The notes under the pieces: generated by a model | What the model saw: the letters and a program-made list of their open reading frames with translations, nothing else | What the model was told of the DNA's origin: nothing | The model's database searches: none | Origin: Dryococelus australis | Lineage: Eukaryota; Arthropoda; Insecta; Phasmatodea; Phasmatidae | Length of the DNA: 64,000 bases | Direction: 5' to 3' | Assembly (NCBI GenBank): GCA_029891345.1 | Contig: CM057002.1 | Coordinates: 62,548,777-62,612,776 of the forward strand | Translations under genes and position numbers: made by a program | Shown: in pieces, positions 1 through 11,965 of the stretch | Position numbering within the stretch: position 1 is the first letter of the stretch | How the letters are laid out: every line of letters starts with the position of its first letter

Positions 1-4
1 TTAC

Positions 5-218
5 CTGTGACCTTGAGGAAGAGCTGCTTGACGCGCGGCGGGTGTGTGGCCACCTGGCACTCGTACATGCCCTGGTCCCGCCGACTCACGTAGAGGATCT
101 GCAGCCGCCAGTTGTTGGGGTAGCGGAAGCTGAGAGCGATCCTCTGGTCCGCGCTGTAGCCGCTGCGCCCCACCGTCAACAGCCGGATGACGTCCGGCTT
201 CCGGTGCAGCCACGTCAC
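5..218 (-). CDS. Dpr-family Ig V-set exon (internal exon, partial gene)
   Basis: On the minus strand the exon reads in its first frame from VTWLHRKPD through LLTVG, YSADQR, NNWRLQI and DQGMYECQV to LFLKVT. This is the second half of an Ig V-set domain: the core Trp of strand C (VTW), the WRLQI strand, and the D-x-G-x-Y-x-C signature with the second disulphide Cys. The pattern W-x-R(K)-LLTVG-YS-D-R-NNW-LQI-YECQV is characteristic of insect Dpr proteins, neuronal surface receptors that bind DIP partners during synaptic matching. The acceptor is at 219-220 (CAG before GTGACG) and the donor at 1-4 (CAG/GTAA), giving 214 nt, so the intron downstream has phase 1. The exon is richer in G and C than its surroundings. 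The Ig half with the first Cys must lie further right, in or beyond this window; I could not find it. The Dpr family is likely; the member is not determined. Confidence 0.85.
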
Positions 219-2180
219 CTGCCGCCAACAACAAAGTCCGTCTGCGTTGGCAACTACATACCATTCGCGCCTTAACACTCTACCTCACCCACTCTACTTT
301 ATTACTTAATTTCCTGCTCATCTAAGTTCTTGTGAAGCAAATTTAAAACATTATACTATATAATGCCAACCTTGCATGAGAATTTCTTGCACAAGTTTGT
401 GTGCAAGGTACATCTTGCAAGAAATGAGGAGATAGAGCAGGCCCTATTTTTTTTTTTCGTGCAAGGCGATGCAAGTTGCGATCCTATTGGTCCTTGTATG
501 CTGGTCATGTGACCTGTTGTAAAATCAGCCATAGAGTAAAAGAAAATCATAATATGAGGTGTGCGAAGAGGAATACAAGGAAATAAAATATTGCTGGGAA
601 ATAACTTTAAAGCGTGGATTGGAGTTTAGACAGTTCGATGAGAATAAGATTTAAAAAATATATTTTTTGGAGGGATGGTTTTTAAACAAATACCTTGTTG
701 AAGTAAGCAACTGCATATTTTATATCATAAATTCTTGGCTGTTTGGTACTCACCAGGGCTTTCAACTACTTTTGATGCGAGACTGTATTTATCTTATTTA
801 TCTGCGCGTGAACTCGTTTCGTAAGAAATTTAGTTGGTATTCTCGTACGAAAAATTTGGTACGAAATATTTCGCGAAATGTATTTTGCATCGTATGAAGC
901 TTGCTTTACTTTGCAGTGTAGACATAGAAGTCCAACGATCAAAATATAATTTTTGTCACAAATAGCGTAATATAAACTTTAAAATATCAACATTTCTCTG
1001 CATTTATACAACTACCATACAAAACATAGCAAACTACAGTACGAATAATGTGAATTTACTATGGTCACAAATTGTCAATTATTACTCTGAAACTGAAATT
1101 ATGATACGTAAGTGAAGAATTTCTGCATAACACATGAAATCGAGCCTGAGGAATGGCTTCTAATGGAGTACTAAACCAAACTGCGTAACATGTAAAATTC
1201 ATTAAAAATTATGACATACAATACAAAAATTGCCAGAAAAAGTACGATTTATTTAGGGTATTAATGAAGAATGAATACATTTTATATCACTGTAAAATAC
1301 TTTGCTAGAATTTGCTTATCTGAATTTTTATATTCGATTTTTAATTTATAATTAAGCGCATAACCAATATGGATGTTTCACAAACCCCATAATGAAAGGA
1401 AACCTTCGTTAAGTAGAGCAATCTTAATAACTAATATGACGGAAATTCCGTCACATGCACGTCTGTGAATAATTTTCACCTTGTAAATAAGTAAAAACAT
1501 TCTTAAAATTAATTAGTGGGTCGGACCACGTCGCCATTTCCCTCGGAAAAAGGTACTTACTGTGTCTGCCTGGTAACCTGTTGAATTGTGCAGCTTACAA
1601 CCCGGTACGCACGAACTTTCACACACGTTTCAGGTTTAAAACTTTTCGACGTAGATTAAAACACTAATAAAATAAAACTGCGATGTTCGTGCTAGCTTCA
1701 CGTCGTTGCCAAACACTTAAAAAATATTCGAGGTACCGGAAAATAACTGAATGTGCCTGTGCCAAATTTTCACGTGCAGCAACATCGAGGCCTGGCGAAG
1801 GACTGTGCACCGGACTGATGTTTCAGTGATTCGTCGTGCGAGCGCAGCACAGTGGGTGACCACCTTGGTAAACAGCTTGGGACGATGCTTGCGCCAACCA
1901 AAAGAGTGACATTTTCGTTACGTTACTTCCGGAATCTTGGTCAAGAGGACGGATTGGAGAGAGCACTATAATGTTATCGGGTATTTAAAAAATTCATATT
2001 GTCTGACTCCCCTAAAGGGAATTGGTGTTCGCTGCGTCGATCACCATAAATTGTAATAATTGGTCAAATCAACAGCCATTGGCTGCGCATTGCTTGTACC
2101 CTCCAAGGTGTAATTGAACACCTCTCGATTTCTTAGGAAAACGGCTTTTTAGGGGAGGATTAAATTGATTGGTAGCGCAA
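219..2180. other. AT-rich non-coding DNA, probably intron upstream of the Dpr exon
   Basis: No coding signal is seen on either strand. There is a small inverted repeat of TTTCTTGCA around 382-425 and a CpG-containing patch near 1780-1860. Nothing else is recognised. Confidence 0.5.
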
Positions 2181-2235
2181 GTGGGCGGCACGGTTTATTT
2201 AATGCCGGCCCGCGCTGCTCTCTAGGTCAGTTCAG
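2085..2235 (+). promoter_or_regulatory. Candidate Pol II core promoter
   Basis: A TTATTTAA box at 2195-2202 is followed about 30 bases later by an arthropod-type initiator TCAGT at 2227-2231. Two ATTGG (inverted CCAAT) boxes lie upstream, near 2088 and 2168. The block is more GC-rich than its surroundings. No ORF follows. It could be a host promoter, the promoter of an old solo LTR, or chance. Confidence 0.25.
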
Positions 2236-4655
2236 CGACCTCGATGGGACAAGCTCCTACCATGAGATAAGTATCACTTTATTTGGTATCACCAATGTAG
2301 GCCCCTAAAGTGAACAGATCATTTACGTCATTCGGACGTTAGGCAGGGACCATGATGTTACTTTTGTAACCAAGCTTTAGTGGTTATGTCGTCACCAAGA
2401 CGCGAAGTGGTGGTAACCTTTAGGAACCATGGATAAATTTTTGCGACCATTTGCAAACATTTTTCAACATTTGTAAACTATTGTAAACTTTGGTGAACCT
2501 TTGTAAACACTTGCCAATAATCGTCGATTATGGTCTCAGCCTCTTGTATTAAGTTGAGCTATGCGAAACTCCTTGATTTTATGACCTTTTAAGATAAACT
2601 TTACGAAGTTTGGGGCTTGTTACAAAAATCCAATTTACTCGCGGAGTGAAGGCTGGCGTTGCTTAACAGTTGTTCCCATCCACTTGGGACTGCGAGTAAA
2701 TTAAAGCTTAATTATTGTTTGATGACCAGTAATGAGTCACCAAAATGGGGTCTTTCCTAGCGTAGGAATTAAACATGATGTAATAATGTCAATGGTAAAC
2801 GTAGGTGCGACAGAGATAGAGCAGCCATTTGTAAGTATGGTAAATTGGGGTCACATGCTCAATATATTTTGTGATGGTCTTTTGCAGTTTGTATTAAGTG
2901 ATTAATATGTCCAGTAAATATAACCAGTATAAGTATTAACTGAATATCAGCGAAAGTATTGGTACCTGACGTTGGTTGCATTTTATCTATATTTTGGGCA
3001 ACCTGGGTTTTATGTAGATGTTTTTAAAAATTCATTTTCTACATATGGGAAAGGATAATTATACTGTTACCCTACAATATGAAATGTAAGATAACCAAGA
3101 AAGTATTCCATGTGCAATATTTGTAAAAGAATGTTAATGAAAAGAAAAAAATTGAAAGAAATATTTAAAATAAAAATAAACATGACCACACTTCTTTGTT
3201 TCCATTACAAATCGTTGCAAACATGTAACTAACCTTTACATTGTAAAGAAAAATGTTTTTTGCATGGCTTTTGCCATTCTTGTGTTCTGATTGGGTTTTG
3301 CTAAAGTTTGTGCATCACCTGCCTTGCCACGCCCTTGGTGTAGGACATAGCAAGGTCAGAGACTGAATGTAAGAAAACATTTGTACGTATCTTAAATAAT
3401 ATATATTTTTTTAATCATCGATTTCTTAAATGGTAACTTCTGTGACTTAAATGAATCTGCATCAAATCAATTATTAAAATATTTGCAAACATTAATATTA
3501 ATTTCTAATTACACTCAACATTGGTTGGTGTTGGCTGAAGTTTTAGTTTATTTATAGATGTGCTTTCTGAAGCACCCGGAGTGGAAATACGCTTAAATTT
3601 GAATAAAAATAAACTCTTGATTTTTTTTTAACATTTTAATAAATGAATTCTAGGAAAACATTTAACACTACAAAATATATGCGTTGTTCTTCCATATTCA
3701 ACATATATCGTACTTTTTTGACAATTCTTGCAGTGCGTGTACTGTATTTTAATGAGTTCTGCATGTTGTATAATCTGACGTAGTTATCCTTCTGCCTTAA
3801 CTATTTCAGGCATTTATAAAAGTGTAATTTTAGGCATTGAAAAGAATAAATTTCTTTGTTAGGAACTGTACTTAACATCACTGTAAAGCTCAATGATATT
3901 TCTGGTCCAATGAAAATGTCTGTTTGATGTGATCGGCAGCAGCTATTTATGCGAGACTGAAGACCTATGATTCTTATCACGTGAGGCACTTTCCTTGATA
4001 AACGCTATTTCCTGCAGTGTACAGTGCGCATTATTTTATACACTTCCTGTGTAACGTACACTACGCAGACCAGAGTGCTTGAATCGGGCCCCGTGACACG
4101 CTATCTCAGTTTTATATAATCAAACACGAACAAAAAATATAGGAATCTTACCTACAAAAAATATATATATACCCATAAATAGAAAATCTAATTACAATCT
4201 AAAATAAGAAATAAAAGAAAAATATAATCAAGCAAAAAAATTGAGAAAATTATGAAGTATAGACGCAATGATGAAAACAGTGTATAAAACCAAAAATATA
4301 TGAATATCATGAAATTGCTGTGTGCGTGTATATATTCGCATATAAGGATATAAACCTGAAACGCCTGATATTCGCGTTAATTAATACCACGCAGGCTCGA
4401 CGCCAATATCCTACGCGCAACCCCACACTCTTCCTTCGGTTATTGGCCATGTGTTTTTGCGAGAGGACACTGTGTTATTTGACTGTGTCAACTTGGCATT
4501 GAACGTTTGTGCTTCGCGGGAAGGCACTAGTTAAAAATAATCCAATCGCGAAAGTGGCTCTTAGCTAAAATGTTGTGAAATACCGCAAGATAGGAACTCA
4601 CTTCGCGAAAATCCTATACGAGGAAAAAAGGGGGGGGGGGGGGGAGAGAACTATT
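2236..4655. other. AT-rich non-coding DNA
   Basis: No gene is seen. A degenerate run of TTTGTAAACA-like words lies at about 2440-2515, and a short TA run near 4153. Reading frames here are short and without recognisable motifs. Confidence 0.5.
4628..4646. repeat. G homopolymer run
   Basis: An uninterrupted run of about 16-17 G residues next to the mariner fragment. Similar G or C runs occur at about 28442-28456, 33786-33803, 38787-38802 and 54340-54351. Confidence 0.9.
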
Positions 4656-4659
4656 TTAT

Positions 4660-5000
4660 GTAACTAGTTTACGTAACAAAACATTTTCAAAATTTACTCG
4701 CCTACAAAATAGTGTTGATCAGACGTCATGCACCTGTCCCAACGTTTTCCCCACTGTTGGAAACAAATTCTTACACTCGTCCGAAGTGATGACGTTCAGT
4801 TCCTCCAGCGATATCTGTTTCACCTCTTCTACGTCCTGAAAACGTCTTCCTTTCATATTTATTTTCATTCTTGGGAACAAAATGAAGTCGCGAAGGGCCA
4901 GGTCCTGTGAGTAGTACGGGTGGGAAACTCTCGCATTTTGTTGCTAATAAACTTTACCAAACTGACGCCTGACACACTGCAACTCACGAGACACGTCTGC
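4660..5000 (-). pseudogene. Mariner-type transposase C-terminal fragment
   Basis: On the minus strand an uninterrupted frame of about 68 codons reads HPYYSQDLALRDFILFPRMK, then NMKGRRFQDVEE and LEELNVITSDECK, with its stop just left of the ATG-like triplet at 4728. The block HPxYSxDLAxxDFxLFPxxK is the region around the last catalytic Asp of mariner (DDD) transposases. Further upstream LVKFISNKMREF continues the family pattern but in another frame, so at least one frameshift is present. The 5' half, with the first two catalytic Asp residues, is missing. The homologous copy at 6515-6850 is in the opposite orientation and matches to the same distal limit (a block ending in ACTATTTTGTAGG), which suggests both keep the 3' end of one element. 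Confidence 0.7.
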
Positions 5001-5149
5001 TCGGATAATTGCGTCTGAAGCCACCAGGGGCAATCTTATTACTCTCCTCCGACTAGCGGGCGGTGGGACGCTAGTTCCGACATCTGCCACTAGGTGCCCG
5101 CACTAGACACTTGTCTGGTTCAGTCTGTCAAGCGATGTCCATGGCGAAA

Positions 5150-5833
5150 TATCAACGCGAGTTTTTTGACGTGAATGCGTATTTAAATTTGCTTCCATAG
5201 TGGGCGGCAATCTAGAAAATCCGATGATAAAATTATCGGGGGAAACAGTTTGGCAATTGAAGCTCCGAATCTATCGTCTACAATCAAAATTCAATTACAC
5301 CATTAAATTGCCAAAGTATCAACGTATATGTTACGTTGCGTGAGGACTGCGAAGTATCACGCGGTTGGGATATAAGAGGGAGGGGGAGGGAGCAAGGTTG
5401 TGTTCGTTTCGCTGCATCTCATAACTTCCACGTAGTATAACTTTTGACTAGGAGAAGCTACGACACTCGTGTGTAAGTTTCAATCGATTGCTCTCGTCAA
5501 GATCAATCGATTGCGTGTATAAAACATTAGTGTGGCGTGGTTATGGTGAAATTATATGAGTTAATGTAAAATATTAAAACAATGTCAGCCTACACTTGTC
5601 AAAAAGCCGAGACGAAATACAGAAATCGTATATGGTTGGAAAGAGCATCTAAAAAGCAATCCAGTGATACCCATAAAAACCCCACATATGATCGAGTGAA
5701 GCGGTGCTGGGAACGTAAAAATAAACACCAAGACGTTCGAGCGCGTCAACGTAGGCGTATTCACGAAAAAAAAAAAAAAAAAACGGCTGTGGCCCCAACA
5801 CAGCCACACCCCACTTTTTTTTTGTATCCGTAA
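5150..5833 (+). repeat. Interspersed repeat with small basic ORF, copy 1
   Basis: This block is homologous to 31945-32576 along its whole length. Shared marks are GACGTGAATGCG near the left end, ATCCGATGAT and CGGGGGA boxes, a TATAAAA at about 5518, and an ORF starting at 5582. The ORF begins MSAYTCQKAETKYRNR, continues LERASKKQSSDTHKNP and ends in an Arg/Lys-rich stretch (VRARQRRRIHEKK) that runs into poly-A. The left boundary is approximate. Both copies stop at the same place, a T run after ACACAGCCACA. The TATA box about 60 bases before the ATG suggests the 5' end of a mobile element gene. The RARxRRRxxE pattern resembles the start of some Helitron Rep ORFs, but this is weak and I do not assign a function. 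Confidence 0.6.
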
Positions 5834-5984
5834 GCGCTTTGTGACGTGTTCGGCGATTTAGCAATGGCTGTGAAGAAGTAACTTATTTTTCCTGTTAGGG
5901 AAATCAGTAGCAGTAACTCTCACAATACTCCGGAGGCTTACGGGGCGGCGGTGGAATTAGCATCCCACCGTCCGCTATAGTCAA

Positions 5985-6380
5985 TTAGCTGTTTATTCAC
6001 ACTTTTTGAATGAAACCTTTGAAAAATCTCCCGATGTATGACATGCTTGGCTGTTTCCTAAATACGTCACGTAACACAAGTATTTTATACTCCTGTCAAC
6101 ATAAGTACCTTATTTTAAAAATGAAATTGAACTATTATTTGTAATTTATTAATTAATTATAATACTTTATATTTTAAATTAGTATAAATAAAAACCAGGA
6201 GAAAATAGTTATGCTGTTATAGGCCATTCACGGTAAAGTGAGCACTGCTCACTTTGCCGTGAACAGTATATTGCACCTAGTAAGAAATGGCTCTAACGCA
6301 AAATAATATTACACTGAGCAAGTGAGAATGCGGTGCGTTGTCACTTTGGTGTAATTTTCTGGACTCGGCTAAGCTTTATT
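5985..6380 (+). repeat. AT-rich interspersed repeat, copy 1 (interrupted by a TIR-only MITE)
   Basis: The repeat runs from ACTTTTTGAAT (about 6000) to CTTTGGTGTAATTTT (about 6360) and matches 63690-64000. A left part matches 50990-51090. The coding potential is nil. The copy is interrupted at 6221-6266 by the minimal element described separately. Confidence 0.6.
6221..6266. mobile_element. TIR-only miniature element
   Basis: Two terminal inverted repeats of the GGCTGTTCACGGTAAAGTGA family sit back to back: TTCACGGTAAAGTGAGCA runs straight into TGCTCACTTTGCCGTGAA with no interior. The same ends bound the 0.4-kb MITEs at 35282, 41538 and 52269. Confidence 0.75.
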
Positions 6381-6514
6381 TGCATGGCATATAATGGAAG
6401 TAGTAATTTACCAGGGCTTCAGAAAAATTGGAAGTGACCTCAGATGGACTTTGTTGGAGGGGCGAAGTACATTAGGTTTCCCCTTGTGGTTTGAAACGCA
6501 ACTAACTACGCATA

Positions 6515-6850
6515 CCTATCACGTGGGTTGCAGTATGCCAGGCGCCAGATTTTGGTGAATGTTTTTGGGCACAAAATGACGACGGTTTCTCACCAACCAT
6601 ATCCATTGGAGAAGACCCTCTGCGAATTCGTTTAGTTGACAAGAATGGAAATAAAACTGAAAGGCAGGCGTTTTCAGGACATAGAAGGGGCGAAAAAAAA
6701 AATCGCTGGAGGAATTAAATATCATTACTTCGGGTGAGTTTAAAAACTGTTTCCAACACTGAAGAAAAAAAAAACATTGTGACTATCGCACGTCGTCTTA
6801 TGGATACTATTTTGTAGGTGATTATAATTTGAAAATGTCCTGTCACATAT
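6515..6850 (+). pseudogene. Mariner-type transposase C-terminal fragment, second copy
   Basis: The plus strand encodes LTRMEIKLKGRRFQDIEGAK, then, after a one-base shift in an A run, SLEELNIITSGEFKNCF. This matches the minus-strand fragment at 4660-5000, and upstream SCSMPGA also aligns with SCSVSG there. A stop sits just before LTRM and the SPDLAP block is mutated, so this copy is older or more decayed. The two copies point toward each other's outer flank, an inverted pair about 1.9 kb apart. Confidence 0.6.
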
Positions 6851-8426
6851 ACGATGTTAAATGAAATAATGCTCTTTAGTTTTGCGTCCCTCGCATATGA
6901 ATACATAAGAACTGTGCGTAAGAACATTTACCTGCGTGTACCCATGATAACACATTTTCTCTCTTAAATTGGCTCCTATTTGCTATCATACATTTTCTTA
7001 AGTTTTGAATTTTTCAGATGTACAACTTCTTTATCATTCCAACCTGTTTGCTCACGCACACGCACAATTAAGACTTCAGCTTACATTGGAATGTTGCTAT
7101 TTTTCCAACTCTAACACAGAGAGAAGTTGGTAGAAATGGAAACGAATTATGTAAACCAAGCACATTGTTGAATTTTACTGCCGGACACTACGTCACTTCT
7201 CCGTTCAGTTGAATTGAGGTTAGACATTTGGGAGGCTTTTAATAACGCGATCTTGAGAGCCGAACCGTTAAGTTGAAGTAGGACCAACTGCCAATATGAA
7301 AACACTGCTGAGCGACCCGTAATACAAAGTTAACGCAGAGAGTGCCATGTTATCTTGAATGAGACTCTGCCTTTACTACAGCTGTGAATGAAAAATGTTG
7401 TTTCTTCTTTTCTGCGTATTGTGTATCCTCCCGCCATATCAACCATTTGGCATTACCTCCAACCTGATGGTTACAGTCCATGCGAATTCCTAAACTGTAA
7501 GCACCGCTTTATTCGGGTAACACAGGTCACTCATGTCGGTTAAAACGACATTACATGTGAAAGAAATTGCATCCACTGATAAGGTATAGATTACAAAAAT
7601 TTATTTTCAGATTAAATAAAAATAAGATTACGATATTAAAAATAACCACTGCAAAAAACACAATTACCCTATGTCTTTTTAAATAACAAAGATTTTTAAG
7701 TGGAATGTTTAAAAATAATTACCACGCAATGGTAATCAAAGTCGAAAAATTAGACAAAAAACGATAGACGGATAAAACTCTGACATCAATAAAAACGTTA
7801 AAAATAACAGTAGAACAAAAGTATTCAGCTTTTCTATAGGCACACGCAACTTACGAGTCAAACTTAAAATTATAAATCAATGATTTTGTTTTACATCCAG
7901 TGTCCCGCCCGAGGGAGGAGAGAGATTCAGGTCTCCCAAAAGTCGGTAAGTCTTGTGTTGTTTTGTCTGTTTTAGAATAGGAAACTTTGTAGCAAGTACT
8001 GTGTTCTCATGAGGATTCAAAACAATTATAATTTATAAAAACTTTCTTAGTTCTAAACCATTTATTTGTTGAATTTTTATTACAGAAAAACTGATTTATA
8101 GACTTAAAAAAGTCTCTATTGTGTGAAATCTTCATAGAGTTACTGTTCATACTGTTGACATTGTCTTCGTCGCTGTCTTCTGTCATCGTCTTCATCGTCG
8201 TCATAGGGAGTAACTATATTATCTTGAAACAAAGAAGTTTTAGAGTCCTAAGAAAATATTTCCTTGAAGAAAAACTTTGTTTTATTTGGCAGTATGCCAT
8301 TCTTACAATTGTACACATGAAGTTTGAATATAGATATATACATCAGAATCTAATAATAGATAGAAAACAATTTGATTATGTATATAATCTTTTCTAGGTA
8401 TACTTTTGCTGTTACAGTTGGGCGTA
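6851..8426. other. AT-rich non-coding DNA
   Basis: No gene is recognised. A GTCTTCGTCG / GTCTTCATCG simple-sequence patch at 8160-8205 gives an acidic run in reverse translation and is not coding evidence. Confidence 0.5.
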
Positions 8427-9808
8427 CACTGGTGGAAAATGAAAAATGAACACCGCTAAATCGGTGACATAGAATAACCAAATGTACATGGGAGCACTGA
8501 TAGAGGGCAGTACATGCAATGAGTAACAGTGCTGTACTGTGGACAGAGTAGGAACTGCGTACTATGCAAAATATCACTGAGCCCAATACAACGGTAGTTG
8601 ACTCGGTGAAATAGTAGTCTGTTGTTTCAAGCATCGTCCTGCGTGTAGTAAGCATTATAGACATGCCACGTTATAGACGACCAAATGTCGTGCAAGTAAC
8701 GGACTTTGAACGAGGTCGTATTGTGAGCTTGAGGGAGGCTGGATTTTCCTTCCAATAAATTGCCAAACACGTAGGACGTGAAGTGTCTGCTGTACACCAT
8801 GGGTGGTGCCGGTGGTCCAACGATGGTGCACATGCTCGTCAACCTGGTTCCAGGCGGTAGCGGCATACGGATTCCCGCCTGGACCGCCGCATCAGACGAG
8901 CAACCATTGCTGATCGCACGGCGACTGCCGCACAGATTAGGACCACTGTTGCACCCAGGGTGTCAGCTAGGACCATCACCAACAGTTTGCTGGATGCTGG
9001 GCTACGATGAAGGGTGCCGCTCGCCAGGCTTCCTCTCACACCTCATCACCTTGCAGCCCGTCTCGGATGGTGTCACGAACGAGTTTACTGGAGGGATGAA
9101 TGGCGCGGAGTTATGTTTAGTGATGAGAGCAGATTCGGCCTTGGCGCCAGTGACAGTCGTTTGCGAGTGCGGCGTTGACCAGGAGAGGACGACAACCGGA
9201 GTGTATACGACAGTGACACAGGACCAACGCCAGGCAGGTACAATGGTCTGGGGAGCAATGGCTTACGATGACCGTATGCCTATGGTATTTGTTGAGGCAA
9301 CACTGAACAGTAAACGTTACATCCAGAACATCATCCAGCCCATTTAATTGCCGTTCCTGCAACGCCAAGGAGATGTCCTCTTTCAGCAGGATAATATCCG
9401 TGCACACACGTCTCGTGTTCAACTCCTCTGGCCAGCACGATCACCCGACCTGTCACCCATTGACCATGTGTGCGACATGATGGGGTGGAGTTTAGTGTGG
9501 TCTGCAATACCCGCAACAAACCTCCACCAATTACAACAACAGGTGGAATTAGAGTTGAATATGTTTCCCCAAGATGACATCCGACACGTTTATGATCGCC
9601 TCTACGCGCGACTGCATAGGACTGCATCGCCGCTAAAGGCGACTACACAAGATACTGACCTTGTTGTTCAAAACACTATGTAGCTGTCCATAGGTATACG
9701 ACCCTGCGATCATTATAATATAGAGTGTATAACCTGTATAATTCAATAAAACCTTCATTCCCGTGGAGCCATTGAGTCCAGGTGGTCATTTTCCATTTTC
9801 CACCAGTG
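8427..9808 (+). mobile_element. Tc1-like DNA transposon, nearly full length
   Basis: The element is 1382 bp. Its 29-bp terminal inverted repeats begin CACTGGTGGAAAATG at the left and end CATTTTCCACCAGTG at the right (two mismatches over 29 bp). TA target duplications lie at 8425-8426 and 9809-9810. It carries one transposase frame, described separately. Length, ends and TSD are typical of the Tc1 branch of IS630-Tc1-mariner. Confidence 0.93.
8663..9680 (+). pseudogene. Tc1-like transposase, inactivated
   Basis: The frame starts MPRYRRPNVVQVTDFERGRI (paired-like helix-turn-helix DNA-binding part) and continues through LDRRIRRATIADRTATAAQI. The first catalytic Asp is in VMFSDESRFGLG (about 9113-9145). 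A frame change before about 9200 is followed by GTMVWGAMAYDDRMP, LFQQDNIRAH (second Asp) and ARSPDLSPIDH, where the third acidic residue is Asp in place of the usual Glu of PIEH. Visible damage: TAA at 8755, TGA at 9008, the frameshift, TAA at 9345, and loss of roughly ten residues before WPARSPD. The few lesions suggest moderate age. The long frame 8778-9347 is out of register in its first half and true only in its last part. Confidence 0.85.
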
Positions 9809-9810
9809 TA

Positions 9811-11960
9811 AAAAGCAGTTCGTAAGGTATACTAATGTACAGAAACGTATACACCACTCATACGCTGCTTCAGAGGCAGCAATACTTACGAAAAGTAACA
9901 ATAAACAAAGTAGTAAGAAAACGATCATGAATTTATTGGCGAAATAAATATCAATAATAATTTTATTTAAATTGAAAGATCAGATACCTAATCAAACCCC
10001 ATTTTCCTTCCTCGCCATATTCGTAAAATATGAGATTTCAACAAACACGTGTTAAATGCATTTCAATACTCAAGAGTTAGGCGGAATTTTTTGATCATTA
10101 CTTACGAAGTAACACGTATTTTAACACTTATCATTAACTTTAAAATAAAAGGTTCACAATTACTCGTATCAATTACAAAATAAGTTTATCAGAGTACGTA
10201 GCAGTTTCATACACCATCATTAACATTTAAATTAAGTTCGGTATTTTAAAAAATATTTCTTTGCAGAGTAGTATTTTAACACCCTCCAACTTCGTTTTAA
10301 AATTTTTTTAAACCTGTGATAATCTACGAAAGCCAAATTTTACTCATAAAAAAAAAAGAAAAGAAAACTGGGTTCAACTTAACTTCGGAAAGAAAAAAAA
10401 GAAGAGAATTCTGCAGGAAAGCAGGCTGATAACTTATGTCAGTAAATTCGTTCACGGTAATTGTGTGGGCGTTGTCGAGATAACTCACTCCAATTCATTC
10501 CCGCGGGTCCACTGTCGAGACTGCCAGATTTGAGTCTCGGAGGCAAATCTCGCGTCTCGCGGCAGACCGAGCCTCTTCCAAACCACGACAGCCGCTTATC
10601 GGCGCAGCAGAGACGCGGTCGTGCCTAGGAGGTACGAGATAACGCAGCGGTGCAGAGGGGATCCTCGCCGCGAGAGAGTTTAGCGAGCCTGCCAACCCAT
10701 CCTTTACAGCAAAATACACTTCCCAGGGAAGTTTCAGGTAAAATTTCCCATTTTGCACCAAATATTATTACATTTCTTTTCTTTTAAAAGAAAATTTAAT
10801 TTAAAAAAAGGATATAGGAAAAAACATACAATATGTAAACGCAATAATATAAATTTTTAGAAGCCCAAAAAAAAAAATAATGACAAAAAATTAGTAATTC
10901 CTACTTTACAGTGTTTGCCAATTTTGTGATTAAATATTATGCTACGGATATGCTAATTCCGTTTCCCGAGATTTTGTCCTCTTATAGTTGTGGCACAGGT
11001 GTTAAAGTAATGCATTACTCTGGCAATGTTTTTCTCAGAAAGTTGGCAAAAATCGAATTGTAGGTTTTTTTTTTTATTTCAGCCTTTAAAAACCAGCACA
11101 CTTCAATTAGGCCTACCGTGTTCAGCATTTATTTATCTCTCACGCCTTCTTGACATAGTTATCTTATCCTTAGGTTAAGTTTTATCCAAGAGACATTTTT
11201 TTCTTTCAATATTAGTAACGTAAACTGATATCAAAGAGTTATCTTCATTCGAAAGATAGGGTCGTCCACATTGACACTCATGTGTGTCACATAGTTATTA
11301 GTATTTGCAAACGAACATAACACTCAGAAGCCTCACATAATTATTAATATCATGAAAGTACCATAAATTACTTTGTGAATGAACTACTGACTGGTGAAAG
11401 AAAGTGTCTTGAGTATATAGTTTAGCGAACCTAACTTTGTATAAGTACGACACAAAGCAGGGTCCATTGTATATTTAAATGTTTGATTCAAACTGGATTT
11501 AATTCAGACCAGGCATTACAGGAGAGTAGCCAGAAGTCTTGAGATCACGGTAAATGTGTTCACTACTGTATTGGAGAATACTTTTTACGTAATTATTATT
11601 CAGCCATTCGAACAACAACAGGTTTTTATTTTTGACCAAGCAGCGCTTCCACAGAATAGCAACCCATACAGAGAAACTCCAATTCTTCACAGAATGCAGT
11701 TCTATGTTGTTAAGTTAAAATTGGTGCACAGAGTAATTGGGAGCGACAAAGAAAAACGCGTTACACAACTATGGGGAAGTATCCCAACGGAATCCATCCA
11801 TTTCAATCCATTAATGGGTTACAACGACGAGGAAGAATAATTTCCTAAGACGACAAAAGTTCCCCGATGTCCTGAGACGTCTACGTTTGTGGCGATGTCA
11901 CGCCATAACATTGTTATCAACGTGACTGGGAGAAGGCTTGTCTCTTTCATGTAAAAGCTG
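9811..11960. other. AT-rich non-coding DNA with one GC-rich patch
   Basis: No gene is recognised. A GC-rich, CpG-containing patch lies at 10495-10740. An ORF at 11556-11840 has no recognisable motif. Confidence 0.5.
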
Positions 11961-11965
11961 ATGAG

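Noticed and set aside
8778-9347. 189-codon frame treated as a gene
   Set aside because: Its first half is out of register with the Tc1 transposase; only its last part matches the family.
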